Positions 27,209-40,145 of a stretch of 64,000 nucleotides of DNA are shown one piece after another. Both the position numbers and the translations under genes were made by a program. This DNA is from Liolophura sinensis (Eukaryota; Mollusca; Polyplacophora; Chitonida; Chitonidae). Each line of letters begins with the position of its first letter. The stretch's first letter is position 1. Below the pieces are notes generated by a model. The model was not told where the DNA came from. It made no database searches and worked only from the letters and a program-made list of their open reading frames with translations. The DNA is taken from NCBI RefSeq assembly GCF_032854445.1, contig NC_088300.1:60794984-60858983 (forward strand), read 5' to 3'.

Positions 27209-27934
27209 GAAAGAATGGGTAGAATTCACACAGTATAAACTAGCCCTAACTAGTACTGCAACAAAGACAGAAGAGCTTATCAACTCGACTACATCTTCTG
27301 GTTAAAAATTTATCACTCTTGTTGGTTACTACAGTAACACATGTTTTAATCTGTTTTTGCATATGCGTTTTTACAACTGTACACAGATACGGGGACATCA
27401 CTTTGGCAGACAAAAGATATGTTGTTTTTTTTAATTGCTACATGTATATAAAAATTATGCCACACAATTTAAGTAACTTTGTCATTACATTTCAGTACAG
27501 AGATGTTATTAATTGCATAATTCCATTGTATAAGCACTTACTATGGATCATTTGATGATTTCTTTGTAGGAGTCCATTATGCATTAATGCCTGAGATCAA
27601 AGACTTGGAAAACACAGACTAATGACATGCATTAGCTATTCAAACTATAGCTCAAAGATAAAAGATAGCATTTTCGCACCTGGCTAAACCTACTTTCATG
27701 TCTGAACGAATTCCAGTTGTGAATTTCACAGCAGATACTTCCTCAGTATGCTTTTCAGATCAATAAATGTAAATGAAAATTGGAGATATTTGTCAGACAT
27801 ATCAATATCCATAATGTTATTTATGGTTATATCGTAGGAATTGTAAAAGCTGGACAAACTGTGAAGCCATGCAAGTGATCATGAATTTTACATACTCTGT
27901 ACATTTATCCAGCCATCATGCATATATATGTATA

Positions 27935-28040
27935 TATATATATAACTTTATTTTTCTGAGGGTGACAAATGTTGAACATTTACTCTGTCAGTTACAAAAA
28001 CTGTTCTTCACAGAGGCCCTCTGACAGGGTGACAAAACAA
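27935..28040 (+). repeat. CTTTATTT...GAGGCCCTC repeat, copy 1
   Basis: CTTTATTTTTCTGAGGGTGA, ACTCTGTCAGTTAC and CAGAGGCCCTCTGACAGGG match the order of 62863-62945 (CTTTATTTCAAGAGGGTAAA, ACTCTGTCAACACTG, TGAGGCCCTCAGGCA). Confidence 0.5.
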
Positions 28041-28254
28041 ACACGACATTTACAAGTAAATATTAACAGTGGCCAGACAAACAGTTTGCACACATAACGG
28101 TATCAAAGGTAGCCATAGATTCAGTAATTATGATCATCCAACAACAGAATGCAATTGCAGGGCCTGCAAGTTTGAGCACTTGCATGCATGTGTCTTTATA
28201 ACTGCATAACACAGACGCTGACACATACAATAGATAAACCAACTAAAAGTCTGC

Positions 28255-28460
28255 CCCAAAATATGTATTTTTGAAGCAAATAAATACCATGAAATACTAC
28301 TTTCTGTGCTGAAAGTTAAGTCTTCCAGTAGTATATAATCCTACCTTCAACACAATCCTCAAAACACCTCTCCGCTTACAACAGAGCTCTCAGTTCAAAC
28401 AGGTCACATGAGCAACTAAGTCATGGGTTAATTTTATGTCATTTTAATGTATCCTTTCAA
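28255..28460 (+). repeat. Dispersed unclassified repeat, copy A
   Basis: It shares CAAAATATGTATTTTTGAAG, GTGCTGAAAGTTAAGTCTTC, CTCTCAG...CA and GGTCACATG...GTCATGGG in order with 35960-36175. No terminal features were recognised. Confidence 0.65.
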
Positions 28461-30705
28461 ACGAGTCTTTCTTATACTGCATGTTGTTTCCACTACAGTG
28501 GTTAATTCGTTTCTGATTTAGTTATGGATGACAAAAATCCAAAGTCAATGACTTTGCATAAATCAGTCTTTGAGCAACTAGCTGTCATAGTGAACAGCGC
28601 ATAACAGGTGAACCGACTGACAGACAGACAGACTCAACCACATAGCCTATGGATTATCAGATCTAATGATAAATGAAAGCAACTAGCAACACTCTTCATG
28701 CTCTCGACACATGAGTTTGGGCTTCTGAATTATTAAGTGTCTCAGTATGACTCTAACGCCATCACATGTACATGTACATGGGCGGTACATTTATCAAACA
28801 AACATCATCAAGTTTGAGCATTACATGACCCGTATTTATTTATCAATATATGGGCAGTCATATTCTGTTCATTATGGAAAGCGAAGAGTACTTAAAACTA
28901 CAGTTACTCTGAAGAAGATCTTTTCTTTAAGTTTATGTATTTCCCAGCATTCGTCTTGTGACAGTTGGATAGTGACCAGAGGGGGGTGATGCTGGCAGGT
29001 CTTGAATGGATTCAATCCATCCCCCTGACCCAGTAAAGCCTCGGAGAAATGGGCAAGACATGCAGTGCCCAGTGATTTGTACTAGTGATGATACACAGCA
29101 TTTGGCTTCCAGCCTGCTGGGATATCAGGCTGCTAGGAAACCCCTAATTGACTCAATTGACAGCAAGGACAAATATTTGATGAGAGACAAACAACCTCAA
29201 GAATTTCACCACTACGAAATTGACAGTTTCACCACATGTCCACTTGGGCTTGCTAACATCTCCCTCATTACCGAGGAAACTTCCACCGAAATGCCTCAGG
29301 GGGTAAGCAAACAGTAGCAAACGCAATAAGAACTAGTTGATTCTGTTCAAACAGGCACACAAACTTAATTGGTACATCTGACTTAGCCCTGTCTAAATGA
29401 CTTTGACTAACTTATTGGAAAACAGATTTAGCGCTGTTTCAGTAAGGAAACTAAAAACAGTTTGCGAAGTTTTCCATTTGAAAAAAGTTACACTTTATTC
29501 CACTCATCACCCTAGGGTGTTCTCGATAAATGCATGTTAGCATTTTTTTTTCATTTGGAATAAATTCTAAACATTTTCGTTTTGTGTTCCTAATTTTTCT
29601 TCATGCATATCATCATTACGTTGCCTTAAGGAAAGAGCTCAAAAGTCAGAACGGACAGCCGTATGTTCAAGAACAGACAGTATCCGGTGCGAGGATATGC
29701 CTTGAGCTACAGGATATGCCTGCTGTGTCGTACTTTTTGATCAGCTGGACTGCTCCCTTATCCGTTCCCGGCCAAGCCGCCTTTGTGCTAAAGTATGAAG
29801 ACTGGCTGCCCGACAGCTGGAAGCTTCACTCAGCCACCAGGACAACAGCTTTTGTTACAGTCTGTTCACATCACTCATCACTTTACTCTGTGCACTGTAT
29901 TCAGTAATCTAACGGGTACAAAGTCATACCATCACTTTTCTTCACTGATTAAAAAAAAGAAACACTCAGCTGGCATGGACGACATTTTACAGCTTCCTGA
30001 AGCAAGTCTTTAATATCACTTCAGCTGATGGAACATCGTAATTGGTGAACATAAACCAGATTGTCAACACAATTACAAAAACCCAGCGTGACATTGGCCT
30101 CTTGAGGAAGCAAACCATGCTTGTAAAGACTAGTAAATTTGTCATGAAGATTATGTATTTGAAACAGTGATGAAGTTCTTTCTTCGGTGCACATACTGTA
30201 GGCTTACATGTACATACATGTTTGGTGATTTTCCTACAGATTTTCTACAGACTGGACATGAACGGCATGGATCCTACATCGGTGTGCCACCTGTACGATC
30301 CACCATTCCAACTTATGAGCTCTTCCCCTAGCCACATGTAGTTCTTGTTAAGAGTACAGAGACTTTTTGTACATAATATTTTCTCCAACAACATTACAAC
30401 CGTTATACAAAGATAGATCTCGTTATGCAACAATACCACTTTCCCTGACCAATTACTACACCAGTTACCATATGTATATTACCTGATGTTTTCTTTGGTT
30501 CCACATATGCTACAGGTAAATACATGCACCTACAACATTAACATATGAAATGAGGGAGTGGTTAGTTTTCACGGCCACTGATCAAGTTTCGTTTCAGACT
30601 CAGTTATATAAAACAGCAACAGAAATTTTCAAATGTATCATAACAAGAAAAAAAAATAATGAGCCCACCTGACTTTAATACAACTATGTTGACCATCATA
30701 GCTGT

Positions 30706-30800
30706 TTTATTTATTGATTTTTTTCACTGGTGTGTAACACAATACTCAAGACCAGCAGTCAGATTTATGGTTGCCGTAACAGGAATACCTGAAGCAAATT
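30706..30800 (-). mobile_element. Degenerate SINE 3' remnant
   Basis: TTTATTTATTGATTTTTTTC, CTGGTGTGTAACACAATACT, CAAGACC and CAGATTTATGGTTG follow the order of the minus-strand SINE with many substitutions. Confidence 0.45.
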
Positions 30801-32789
30801 CACCTCCCTTGCCAAATACAGGTAGACAGCTACCTAACAAATCTCCCAAATTCAAGCTGTAGTCAAAGAACAAATTGGCCAAATAAGGTGTGTAAGGGCT
30901 CTCATTAACAGTCTATTAAATGTGTTGTTCACAGCTACTGCATAATATTTAATGTCACACTAGACTTCTTGTATACCTAACACTTGCTTTAATCAAGGGG
31001 TCAATTTTTATATGCATTATTTTATGTGAAGAATGATATAGAGCTGTAGTTCTATTTGGTAAAATTAACGTATTTATACACAGCTTATAGACAACTTCTT
31101 TGTCTTTCACTTTATGTGCATCTCTTATTCTAACTAAATCTAGCTTTGTACTAAGAGGGAAGATGGAAAGGGCTGCAGAGAGCTTGTCCTGCTGGAAGGT
31201 ATCCAAACCTTAAATGAAAAGTTCTTCTGAAGATGACTGGTCATTAGTGATAAAGCCAACAGATCTGACCAAGCTGTGATGGGTGGGGTTGTTAGGGGGA
31301 CGTGTTGAGTGGGGGAGAGGGACGGGCAAAGGGCAACCAAAGGAAACCTTAGGTAATGACAACCACTGTGCCACCGGCCTGATCCTCAATTAACAAGCCA
31401 CTCAGCTTCATTTACCCTACCTTGTACAGTAATTAATCATGCGTTCTTTTTGGCCGGGGTTTGATGGTCATCATCCACATCTATACCCACGGACTGACCT
31501 CGGCCGTCCATTTGTCAATTCAGGCCTGACATGTATTTGTCTTGGAAGCCTAACAAAAGGGGAAAGGGTTTTGCTCGCTAATGGCTTCTCTCTATTTATC
31601 AAAACCATTTGGTGACGGTTAGGATACATGATACCCTTCTCCATTTGGAACTTCTCGACCATATACCATTAACTAGTGTGCTCTGGTTTATTTCCTTAAC
31701 ACAGGTATTAACAGCCATCACATATTAGAGCAAAACACAAATTTTACCATGACATAATTCCCACACTCAATTTAGAATTAGTCTTGGAAAACCATGGTGA
31801 CAAGCGATCATTATTACATTATAATGAACATGCAAGGCATTTGATCGCTGAAGCTTTAAGAATTGAAAGATTGGGAAATTTGCTCAGCAAACATTTAACA
31901 TCTAATAAAGGGAAGGCGGCAGGACTTTGATGTTGATAGAATATGATATGCCTACATGCATTCATTTATTAGTAATAACCAGTTTTAATGTGCAATACAG
32001 CTGATAAAATCCTGATAAACACTGGTTGCCAGACAACAATGGCTATAAAACTCCAGCATATATTATTAATAGAATCATGACAGGTACAGATAGACAATAA
32101 TATAAAATAATATTATTAATATGTCAAATCCATGTGACACACAACAGGTTTTTGATGATATCACTGGTATGATGAAGTTAACAATTTACACACTCAGTGA
32201 AGCCTGCAAATACCATTGGCTGGAAAAAGTTACTAGTTGCCCAAATAAACAAAGCTCTTAACAGCTGAAGGTCAAAAATGTTAATCAATGTTTAAGAATA
32301 CATCTAAGGTTGCAGAAATGTCAGGGTTTTCAAGTGGATATTAAATGTTACACATTAAGTGGTGAGATCCAGGTGGAAGATAAAATATGTATTTGGTAAA
32401 TCACACTTCATTCACCAGATTCTAATCACCGCCCAATGGGTAATTTACTTCCAGTATTAGATCTCATTATAATATTTTGTCCCAGCCAGCAAATTGTCAC
32501 AAATGGTCCAATCATCATACAATCTAGCTGAAAATAATGATATTAAAAAATGAAAGTTGCCCCCCCACCCCCCGCCTCAAAAAAAAAAAAAAAACTGGCG
32601 GAATCTGAAGGAGTGTCCACCATTTGCCAGGAAACTGAAAAAACCTTCCAGACTTAACAATACAGCTCATATATGCCCAGTAATCGCTGAAAATACCACT
32701 TCTTCAGAGTGGAAAGCTCAAGCAAATAGTGTTTCATATCCAAACTAAAGTCAAAGATTTTACTGTTTTGATACATAAATGCTCAACAG

Positions 32790-33560
32790 ACATGATACAT
32801 GTTATTAGAACCTGGGAATTCATATCAAAATGATGTCGTTTTCCAAATGGATTCAATTCGAAACCATTATTAGGGGACGACAATGCAGTTTTGATATGGA
32901 CATCTCTGTCCAGACTTCAGGTTCTGAGCTCTCCAACAATGAATCTGACTTTTGTTCCATTTCTATACAGCTGCAGTGGTAATACGCACTAGTTCAAGCT
33001 ACATGTACATCACGGTCTGTTAAATTTCATGCATTTATAATAAAATTTAATATAGTTTTTTTGGATATATTATGCCTCTGGCCATGAATATCATTCACTT
33101 CCCTGAGAGATTCTAAATTTATACCTATATGCGATGACAACTGTTATTATGTACAATTATGTACATATTCTGTACAACATAAATTGTAGCCGGGGTCCTT
33201 CGATAACCAGTTTTCATAACCACATGCAGACAGCAAACCATTACATGAAGAAATTCAATATGCTTGTTATCACTCTTGTAGCTTTTTAACACAAAGCTAA
33301 GTGGTGATATCTAAGCTCTGACAGCTCATAAAGGTTGGTTTTGTCTGATGTAATTCGGCAGAGACTATCGAGTGTTGGGGGAAAATGGGCATAAAATCAG
33401 ACTCCTTTTGTTGTGATTTTAAACATTCACATTACTCATATTAATGTACTATTTGTTTTTGTTTTTGTTTTACTCTCAAATTAATGATGCATATTAATGA
33501 GTATCCATTAAATTATGAATATATAATAAATCGTGACCCGTAATCCTTACACAAGAAAAA
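32790..33560 (+). repeat. Diverged dispersed element, copy 2
   Basis: AGAACCTGGGAATTCATATC, ATGATGTCGTTTTCC, GAAATTCAATATGCTTGTTA and CTAAGCTCTGACAGCTC match the copy at 4190, with a similar total length of about 770 bases. Confidence 0.6.
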
Positions 33561-33760
33561 GGATAGATGAACAAACATCAACTGTCCTTGGCCGAAGTCC
33601 AAAATTGGTCGAGGGGCAAAAACCAGTGATAGCTTGCAAGAAGAAAACCACTGCAGTTTGCTCTGCTACCTTGACTTATTAGACAAATATATTTTTAGTG
33701 CTGGCACACTTTTAAAAAAGGAGACATGGTAAGGTTCACAGAGTGTTCATGATCAAAATG

Positions 33761-33880
33761 TCAGAAATTCTCCTTAAAAAATAAAATCAGAAATTCTCCT
33801 TAGAATAAAATTAGAAATTCTCCTCAGAAATAAAATCAGAAATGGTTGTTAAAAATAAAATCAGAAAACCTCCTTAAAAC
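33761..33880. repeat. Short tandem repeat, about 25-bp unit, five copies
   Basis: TCAGAAATTCTCCTTAAAAA followed by TAAAA repeats from 33761, 33787, 33811, 33836 and 33861 with substitutions. Confidence 0.92.
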
Positions 33881-35289
33881 AAGCAGTTCTGAGAATCAGC
33901 ATGGAAACTTGAGCAATAGAATACACATTTTGAGTACATAGATTAAAAACAAATTAAAGATCAAAACTGAATTGTTCAAACTAGCTTTTTGAACTTTTTA
34001 CCTTCTCCAGTTAGGACTGACTGTACAATTAGTTTTACTGTAGCACATGCTGTTTGATGTTTTTGGTTTTCCATTTAATCATAAAGGATCTTTTCAACCA
34101 TACAACATACTTATACCAGACAGCGCTTTCCCCCGACAATCGGTGCTTACCAAGCTTTAGTCTTTACAGATACCATCAACGCAAACACCCTATGGTACTC
34201 AGAAGTTTTACAAAGCACTACATGTTCTTGCTAATAAATTAATTCCTACCGTGTATGCATGCTACGTTCACACTATATTATCAGTCTAATCTCTGCAGAG
34301 ACACAAAAATCCTTTGATGTACAAGGAATAATGGTTATACCTGGAAGATGAGAAAAAGCACTCGTCTTGAAACCATTTTCTTTCATTCAGTTTATCCACT
34401 TTGAACCCATTATCATGTTCATCTGACAGCTTATGGAACAAATGAAACCTTTGATGTAGATGTAAATGTAGTAACAACAGTAATATTGTATCTCTCATAT
34501 TTTGACATTACAATATCTTATGAAAAACTTCTTGCCTGGCATATACAGTCATCAACTGAATGATGAAGGCCTTAGTGGCCGAAGCTTATTCCTGTGGCTA
34601 ATGGGCAATTGTTGACCAAAGGAGTGATGTGCATGAAGTGTTTCCAATGGCTACTCCATCGTTATACATCTTTTGGGCATTGTGGGGAGAGGGGTTACAT
34701 TAGGAGGAGGGTGTTTGTCAGGTGTTTCTGCCCAATTTCAGTGGAAGGTAAAACACAACCAACTAATACAAGAATATGTTGAAATTAGGTGCACTTTACC
34801 TTCAGTTTTTAAATACATGTATTAATACTGAGATGTCATATATTAATACTGTATATCTTAAAGCCACAAAGGAAAAACTACTAAAGTATTCCTGGTCATG
34901 TTTTCACATGTAATTAATCCACATCATGCACACATACTTGTAGGTTTGCTCACGACATTTTACACAAGGAGATTGCTTTATCAAAGCAACACTACACTGA
35001 AGAGTGTGCAGTTATCTAACAGTTTCTTTTGATCTACTTTGGTTCTATTTACAATATTTATAGAATATTGCGATGAAAATTTGTTAAACATCTTCTCTTT
35101 TAAAGCATATAACCATTAATGTCATATGCAGACTGTCCCCAAACATGTCAAAACAGACGAAGTTGCATAATCAAGGCACATTTCAAAGTCAACTTGCAGG
35201 TACTTCAAATTCAAAAGATGGTCACAGATGTTTTTTTTGGATCATGTCATATTGTGATGGGAAGGATTCGTGATGAGGGAAAGGATTGC

Positions 35290-35830
35290 TGTTGGTGGAT
35301 TGATGGTGATTATGGGAAGAAATGATGAAGGATAGGATGGGATGGGATGGGATGGGATGTGAAAAGTGGAGCAATGGTGGTAGTCTTGATGGCAATGGGG
35401 GAGAGGGAGGATGGATGATGAGTTGAAAAGGATTGACCAGAAAGGTTTGATGTTTATGGGAAGGATTGATGTTGGTGGGAAGTTTTAATGGAGATGGTGG
35501 GAAGGATTGATGTTGGTGGGAAGTTTTGATGGAGATGGTGGGAAGGATTGATGTTGGTGAGAAGGTTTGAAGGTGATGGTAGAAAGTAAAAAGGTTTGAT
35601 CATGGTGAGAACAACTGATGTTGTGGGAAGGTTTGATGGTGATAGTGGGAAAGTTTGATGATGGTGGGAAGGACTGATGTTGTGCTAAGGTTTGATGGGG
35701 ATGGTAGAAAGGTTTGATCATGGTGTGAAGAACTGATGTTGTGGGAAGGATTGATGGTGATGGTGGGAAGGTTTGATGGTGGTTGGAAAGACTGATGTTG
35801 GTGAGAAGGTTTGATGGTGAAAGAACTTAG
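35290..35830. repeat. G-rich degenerate minisatellite (GGTGGGAAGGTTTGATG type)
   Basis: Imperfect repeats of GATGGTGGGAAGGATTGATG and GTTGGTGGGAAGGTTTGATG fill the stretch. The plus strand is purine-rich. The minus strand gives chance open frames rich in Ser, Pro and His (35485-35923). A (GGGAT)n run lies at 35336-35358. Confidence 0.9.
35339..35356 (+). other. Perfect G-quadruplex motif
   Basis: GGGATGGGATGGGATGGG has four G3 runs with two-base loops, fitting the standard G-quadruplex pattern. It lies near the left part of the G-rich minisatellite. Folding is inferred from sequence. Confidence 0.7.
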
Positions 35831-35959
35831 AGGGGAGGAGGGACTGATTGGGATGGACAGTATTACAATAGGAGCCATATGCACTTGTGTGAAACTCCAG
35901 CATATTAGATAGGCTGTTGCCATTTAAACAAAATATGTACCCGAAGTAACCAGAAATTT

Positions 35960-36175
35960 TGCTCACAGAAGTGCATTTTCGGAGGCAAAATATGTCACAC
36001 AATATTATTTTCGGTGCTGAAACTTACAATTTTCCAGCAGAATATCATCTCATGTTCCAAGCAAACCTCAAACCAATTTTCTAAAATCAACAGCACTCTC
36101 AGAATCAACAAAAATGGGCAGGCATTTAGTTAGTCATGGGGAAAATTTCAGGTCATTTAGGTCACATGTACACTC
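35960..36175 (+). repeat. Dispersed unclassified repeat, copy B
   Basis: AAGTGCATTTTCGGAGGCAA and TTTCGGTGCTGAAACTTACA define its start. It parallels the copy at 28255 for about 200 bases. It is also inverted relative to 36640-36790, so the two form arms of about 130 bases around a 465-base spacer. Confidence 0.72.
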
Positions 36176-36639
36176 AATGAATGCACAACTAACCAATTTT
36201 TCTATTTTTTAGGACATGAAATGACCACCCGTCCACATAATTGTATCTTCTCAAAGTGCCTCATGTAAACATCATATGCCAGCATTTGCCAAAGGCTGAC
36301 AAATTTTCACGCCATAATTAACAGGAAGACTTATTAGGAATAGGGATATCTGGGATTATCTACACTAATCCTTGGGAATTAATGGACACTCTCCTGGATA
36401 CATAAATGTTTATAGCTTAAAGGTGGTCACCAGATGGACTCGCTCTGACAGGCAATTACACGTGTAGAAGAGTTGGATAAATAGCATCTATATGATGAGC
36501 CAATGACTGACTCATACACCACAACCCACAGATAACATAGCTGGCAAATGACAGACCCACTTTGAAAGACAGTCAAATACCCTAAATGACCATAAATTTC
36601 GTCTGTGACTAACTTGCTCCTTTTGGCGATTGCAAGAGT

Positions 36640-36790
36640 TTTTTTTTTTTTGATAATGAAAGTGCCTTAAGGCTTGTTTTGGATGTTAAGATGATACCCT
36701 AGTGGAAAAATGTAAGTTTCAGCACCAGAAATAATATTTTGCAACATTTATTTGCCTCTAAAAATACATTTTTGTGGGTGAAAGTTTAGG
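36640..36790 (-). repeat. Dispersed unclassified repeat, copy C (inverted)
   Basis: GTAAGTTTCAGCACCAGAAA, TTTGCCTCTAAAAATACATT and GATGATACCCTAGTGGAAAA are the reverse complement of landmarks in the copy at 35960. Confidence 0.72.
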
Positions 36791-37466
36791 TCAGTTAGAG
36801 TATTTGAAGGTCAAATCTTCATTTGAAGGTCAAAACATGTATTTGGTATTAAACCATGATGTTTTCATCTACTTGGCTCTTTGTCATGGAGTACACTTGG
36901 GGACTACGTGTAGCTTTGATTTGAATGTGTTAGCCATTGTAGTCCTGGAAATAAATTAGAGTATTGGAGTTATGTTATATAGTGGCTGAAACAGTGTTTC
37001 AAATAATGTAACAGTAAAGAAGAAAATGACAGGTGATGTTTTGACTTAGTTCCAAGCACGGACAACCGCCCAGTTCATCTAGCTCTGATAATAATTTATA
37101 TAATTGTGTTCCATATGAATGTTATTAAAAATAATTAAGAAATATAGCTTTGTTTCTAACTAATAAATTCTAAGGTATAGTATGAGCCACAATGCATAGT
37201 TTGTAGATACATTTTTTTAGAACATTGGGAAAACCCTTGATACAAAATCATTTATGATAAATTACCTTACACAGTTGATATAAATGAACTATGAGTACAA
37301 TAACAGAGTCTGATCAGAACTATCAGGTATAAAATAAACTGTACAGATTATATGATACAACTAAAACTTCACCACTCATCATGTATCATGTAAAGTAATA
37401 ATTCAATAAATCATAATACCAAACAATAAACCCCCTTTTGTCTGTTTATTCCACTATTATTTCTGG

Positions 37467-37730
37467 GGGGGCCTCCGTGGCTCAGTTTGTTAGCGCGCTA
37501 GTGCAGCATAATGACCCAGGAGCCTCTCACCAATGCGGTTGCTGTGAGTTCAAGTCCAGCTCATGCTAGCTTCCTCTCCGGCCTTAAGTGGGAAGGTCTG
37601 GCAGCAGCCTGCGGATGGTCGTGGGTTTCCCCCAGGCTGTGCCCGGTTTCCACCCACCATAATGCTGGCCGTCCTCGTATAAGTGAAATATTCTTGAGCA
37701 CGGCATAAAAAACACCAATCAAATAAATAA
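37467..37730 (+). mobile_element. tRNA-derived SINE, full length, best preserved copy in the window
   Basis: It begins with GGGGCCTCCGTGGCTCAG. An A-box-like TGGCTCAGTTTG lies at 37478-37489 and a B-box GTTCAAGTCC at 37548-37557. The conserved central region (GGTTTCC...CCACCATAATGCTGGCC) follows, then the 3' end AACACCAATCAAATAAATAA. ATTATTTCTGG occurs on both sides (37456-37466 and 37731-37741) as target-site duplication. Length is about 264 bases. The layout fits tRNA-headed SINEs common in molluscs, possibly the MetaSINE/BivaMD type. That family name is from memory and is not verified. Confidence 0.93.
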
Positions 37731-39720
37731 ATTATTTCTGGAATTGAAATGATCACCAGGACAGATATTAATTTTTCCTTCATCAGACTTTTGCATTCTT
37801 CATGTAATGTCATGAAAAACTCATAAATTGTCCTGAAAAGAATACAGCATGTGATCTCCTTTCATTTTCATTATTTTTTTTCTTTCTATTTTTTTTGGTG
37901 AACATAATAATCCCTTATACCCAAAACTATGAATCATTCTACAGAAAAAAATGTTGCACTGAATACATTTTCATGAAATAAAAAAGTTTGCTGTACTACA
38001 TTACAGGAGAATTGAAATTAACATGCTGTCTCCTGATTTCATTAAACTGCATGGTTTCATAATTCATATATTTTTTTTCTTTTACAATGTTTTCAGCATA
38101 TTGGGCCTGTTAAATCCATGGGATTGTTCTTGATTCTTTTTCTCATGATCAAAACCTTTTGTCAGGATTTCATCAGTGTCAGCATCTTCAAAGTTTTATT
38201 TCCAACAACAAAAACACATATTTATATTCAAATGCTTACAAAATGAGGGTCAAGCATTCACCATGAGATAAATGCTGAAGAGGACAAAACTAGGTAAAAA
38301 AGGGTTATTAGCCATTTCTTTCACTTCTACTTTCACCAGCTGCAAACAGTATGAAGTTCAGAGCAGGGCAATGATATCACTGGAGACATGCGGATATGGA
38401 ACAATACCACCATCCTCTTGCTCACGTGACCACATTTTCGTATCCTTTAAAGAATAAAATAGGTCGTAAACTGACAAAATCTGTCTGATCGCATTGTCAT
38501 TCACTCTGATCATTCTGCCTTACAGGCGTGTCCACTACACCAGTTCAGCTAAGCAGCACACATGTATATACTTACTTACTATTAAGTATTCTATACTTAC
38601 ACTTGTACCTTATTTCTTCAATACTCCCTAATGAAGACAGAAGACAAATAGTTAAAAAGCCATTGTCAACCAAACACCCTTGGCTTATTCTTTAGAAAAG
38701 CCATGAGGAAGTCATAAATTTGAAACATAATGTATGGTTTGTTATATTTACTTTTTATTCTAGTGACCAAGACACTCAAATCTTTAATCCCCCAATGCAG
38801 AAGTACGCTATATTTAATGTAGGAGCTATTAAATCTACCACTGACAAAGCTGTGACTGATTTATTTATAACCATCACCGCTCTCTCATCATAATACAAGA
38901 GCTACAATACCCAGGTCAGCCCCACCGTGTCGTTAACTAAGATGTCACCTAAGATTGCAATTCAGTACAAGACAATGCTTAACACACAACACCAGACTAA
39001 ATGTATATATATATGTATGCATCAATACAATATCCCACAAAAAGTTTAGAAAGCATAAAGATTTGTCATATAGTGACGTTGCATAACCAAGATAACGCAG
39101 TTCAAAGTAAGCAAAGTTGCACACACTGAGAAAACTGAAAGTTCTGTTATGCTTACACCACCCTGAAACCTATCCAGTTTGCCTTTTAATCATAACTGTG
39201 CCTGGGTTAGTGCTTTGTGACCACAAAACTGTGTTTGCGGTTGCTTTAACATGCTTGTCCCATGGTCTCACAAGAATTCCAGGTTAAAGGTTTATTTATT
39301 GTTATAAACTTGCTGTGGACATAAAGGTCTGTTACCACGCCTGATATTGTATAATTTGGGTTATATTATTTGTAGTCTCCTATAAGCATCACATAGTCTC
39401 GCCTGTTTATTTAAAGATGGCCGATCAAAACCACTGTTCCAGTTCAGTAAAAATAGGAAAAATACCTTTACTAGACCACAGTCTGAAAGAAAACATCCAT
39501 GTGAAAAAAAAAGAATAAAATCTAGGGCAACTTATTTCAGAGCAAGGAGTGGGACAGGATTTACAATGTGGCACCTGAATCTGTGAGCTTTCCCCAGCTG
39601 CTGATAGCTCTGGGCATCATGTGGTAGAGATAGCTGAGAGAAGGGATGATCCTTCTCTTGCACACTGTGCTGTTCTCTAACAGTCTTGTCCTCAAAACAA
39701 CCACCATAGCATCAGGTCTT

Positions 39721-40145
39721 CTTCACCCTGTATCCAAGTACACCTCTCCCTCATCATGTTTTGTTTAATTACAACACGCGACTCAATACATCACCACAAG
39801 TGTGTCCACCAAATTTCACCATGTTGTCAGTTGTTGCACTTGTGTATATATATGCTTTCAAAAGTCTCAATAAAGAAAAATTTCAGATTCCTTGTATTCA
39901 GAGGCAATCAGGTAATTCATATATAATGAAAGCTTCACCCTATATTCAAATTAATACACCCCTCCCTCATTATAACATGCTTTATTACAACAGGTGATTC
40001 AATATAACATCATCACAAGTTATTAGTTGTAATGAATAGTTGCATCAGCACTCATCTTATATACATATGCTTTAATGACCCCAATTCAAAAGGTTCAATG
40101 AACAAAAATTTCAGACACTCTGCATTTAGAGGTATGAAATTCAAA
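39721..40145. repeat. Tandem duplication of a ~212-bp segment
   Basis: Copy 1 starts at 39721 (CTTCACCCTGTATCCAAG) and copy 2 at 39933 (CTTCACCCTATATTCAAA). They share the order CCTCCCTCAT, ATTACAACA, ACTCAATA/ATTCAATA, CATCACAAGT, ATATGCTTT, AAATTTCAGA. They are diverged but alignable throughout. Confidence 0.82.

Noticed and set aside
35485-36002. Minus-strand frames rich in Ser, Pro and His
   Set aside because: Product of the G-rich minisatellite read on the C-rich strand.
37467-37560. tRNA-like sequence with A- and B-boxes
   Set aside because: It is the head of a SINE with target-site duplication, continues into the SINE body and lacks a proper cloverleaf 3' half, so it is not a tRNA gene.
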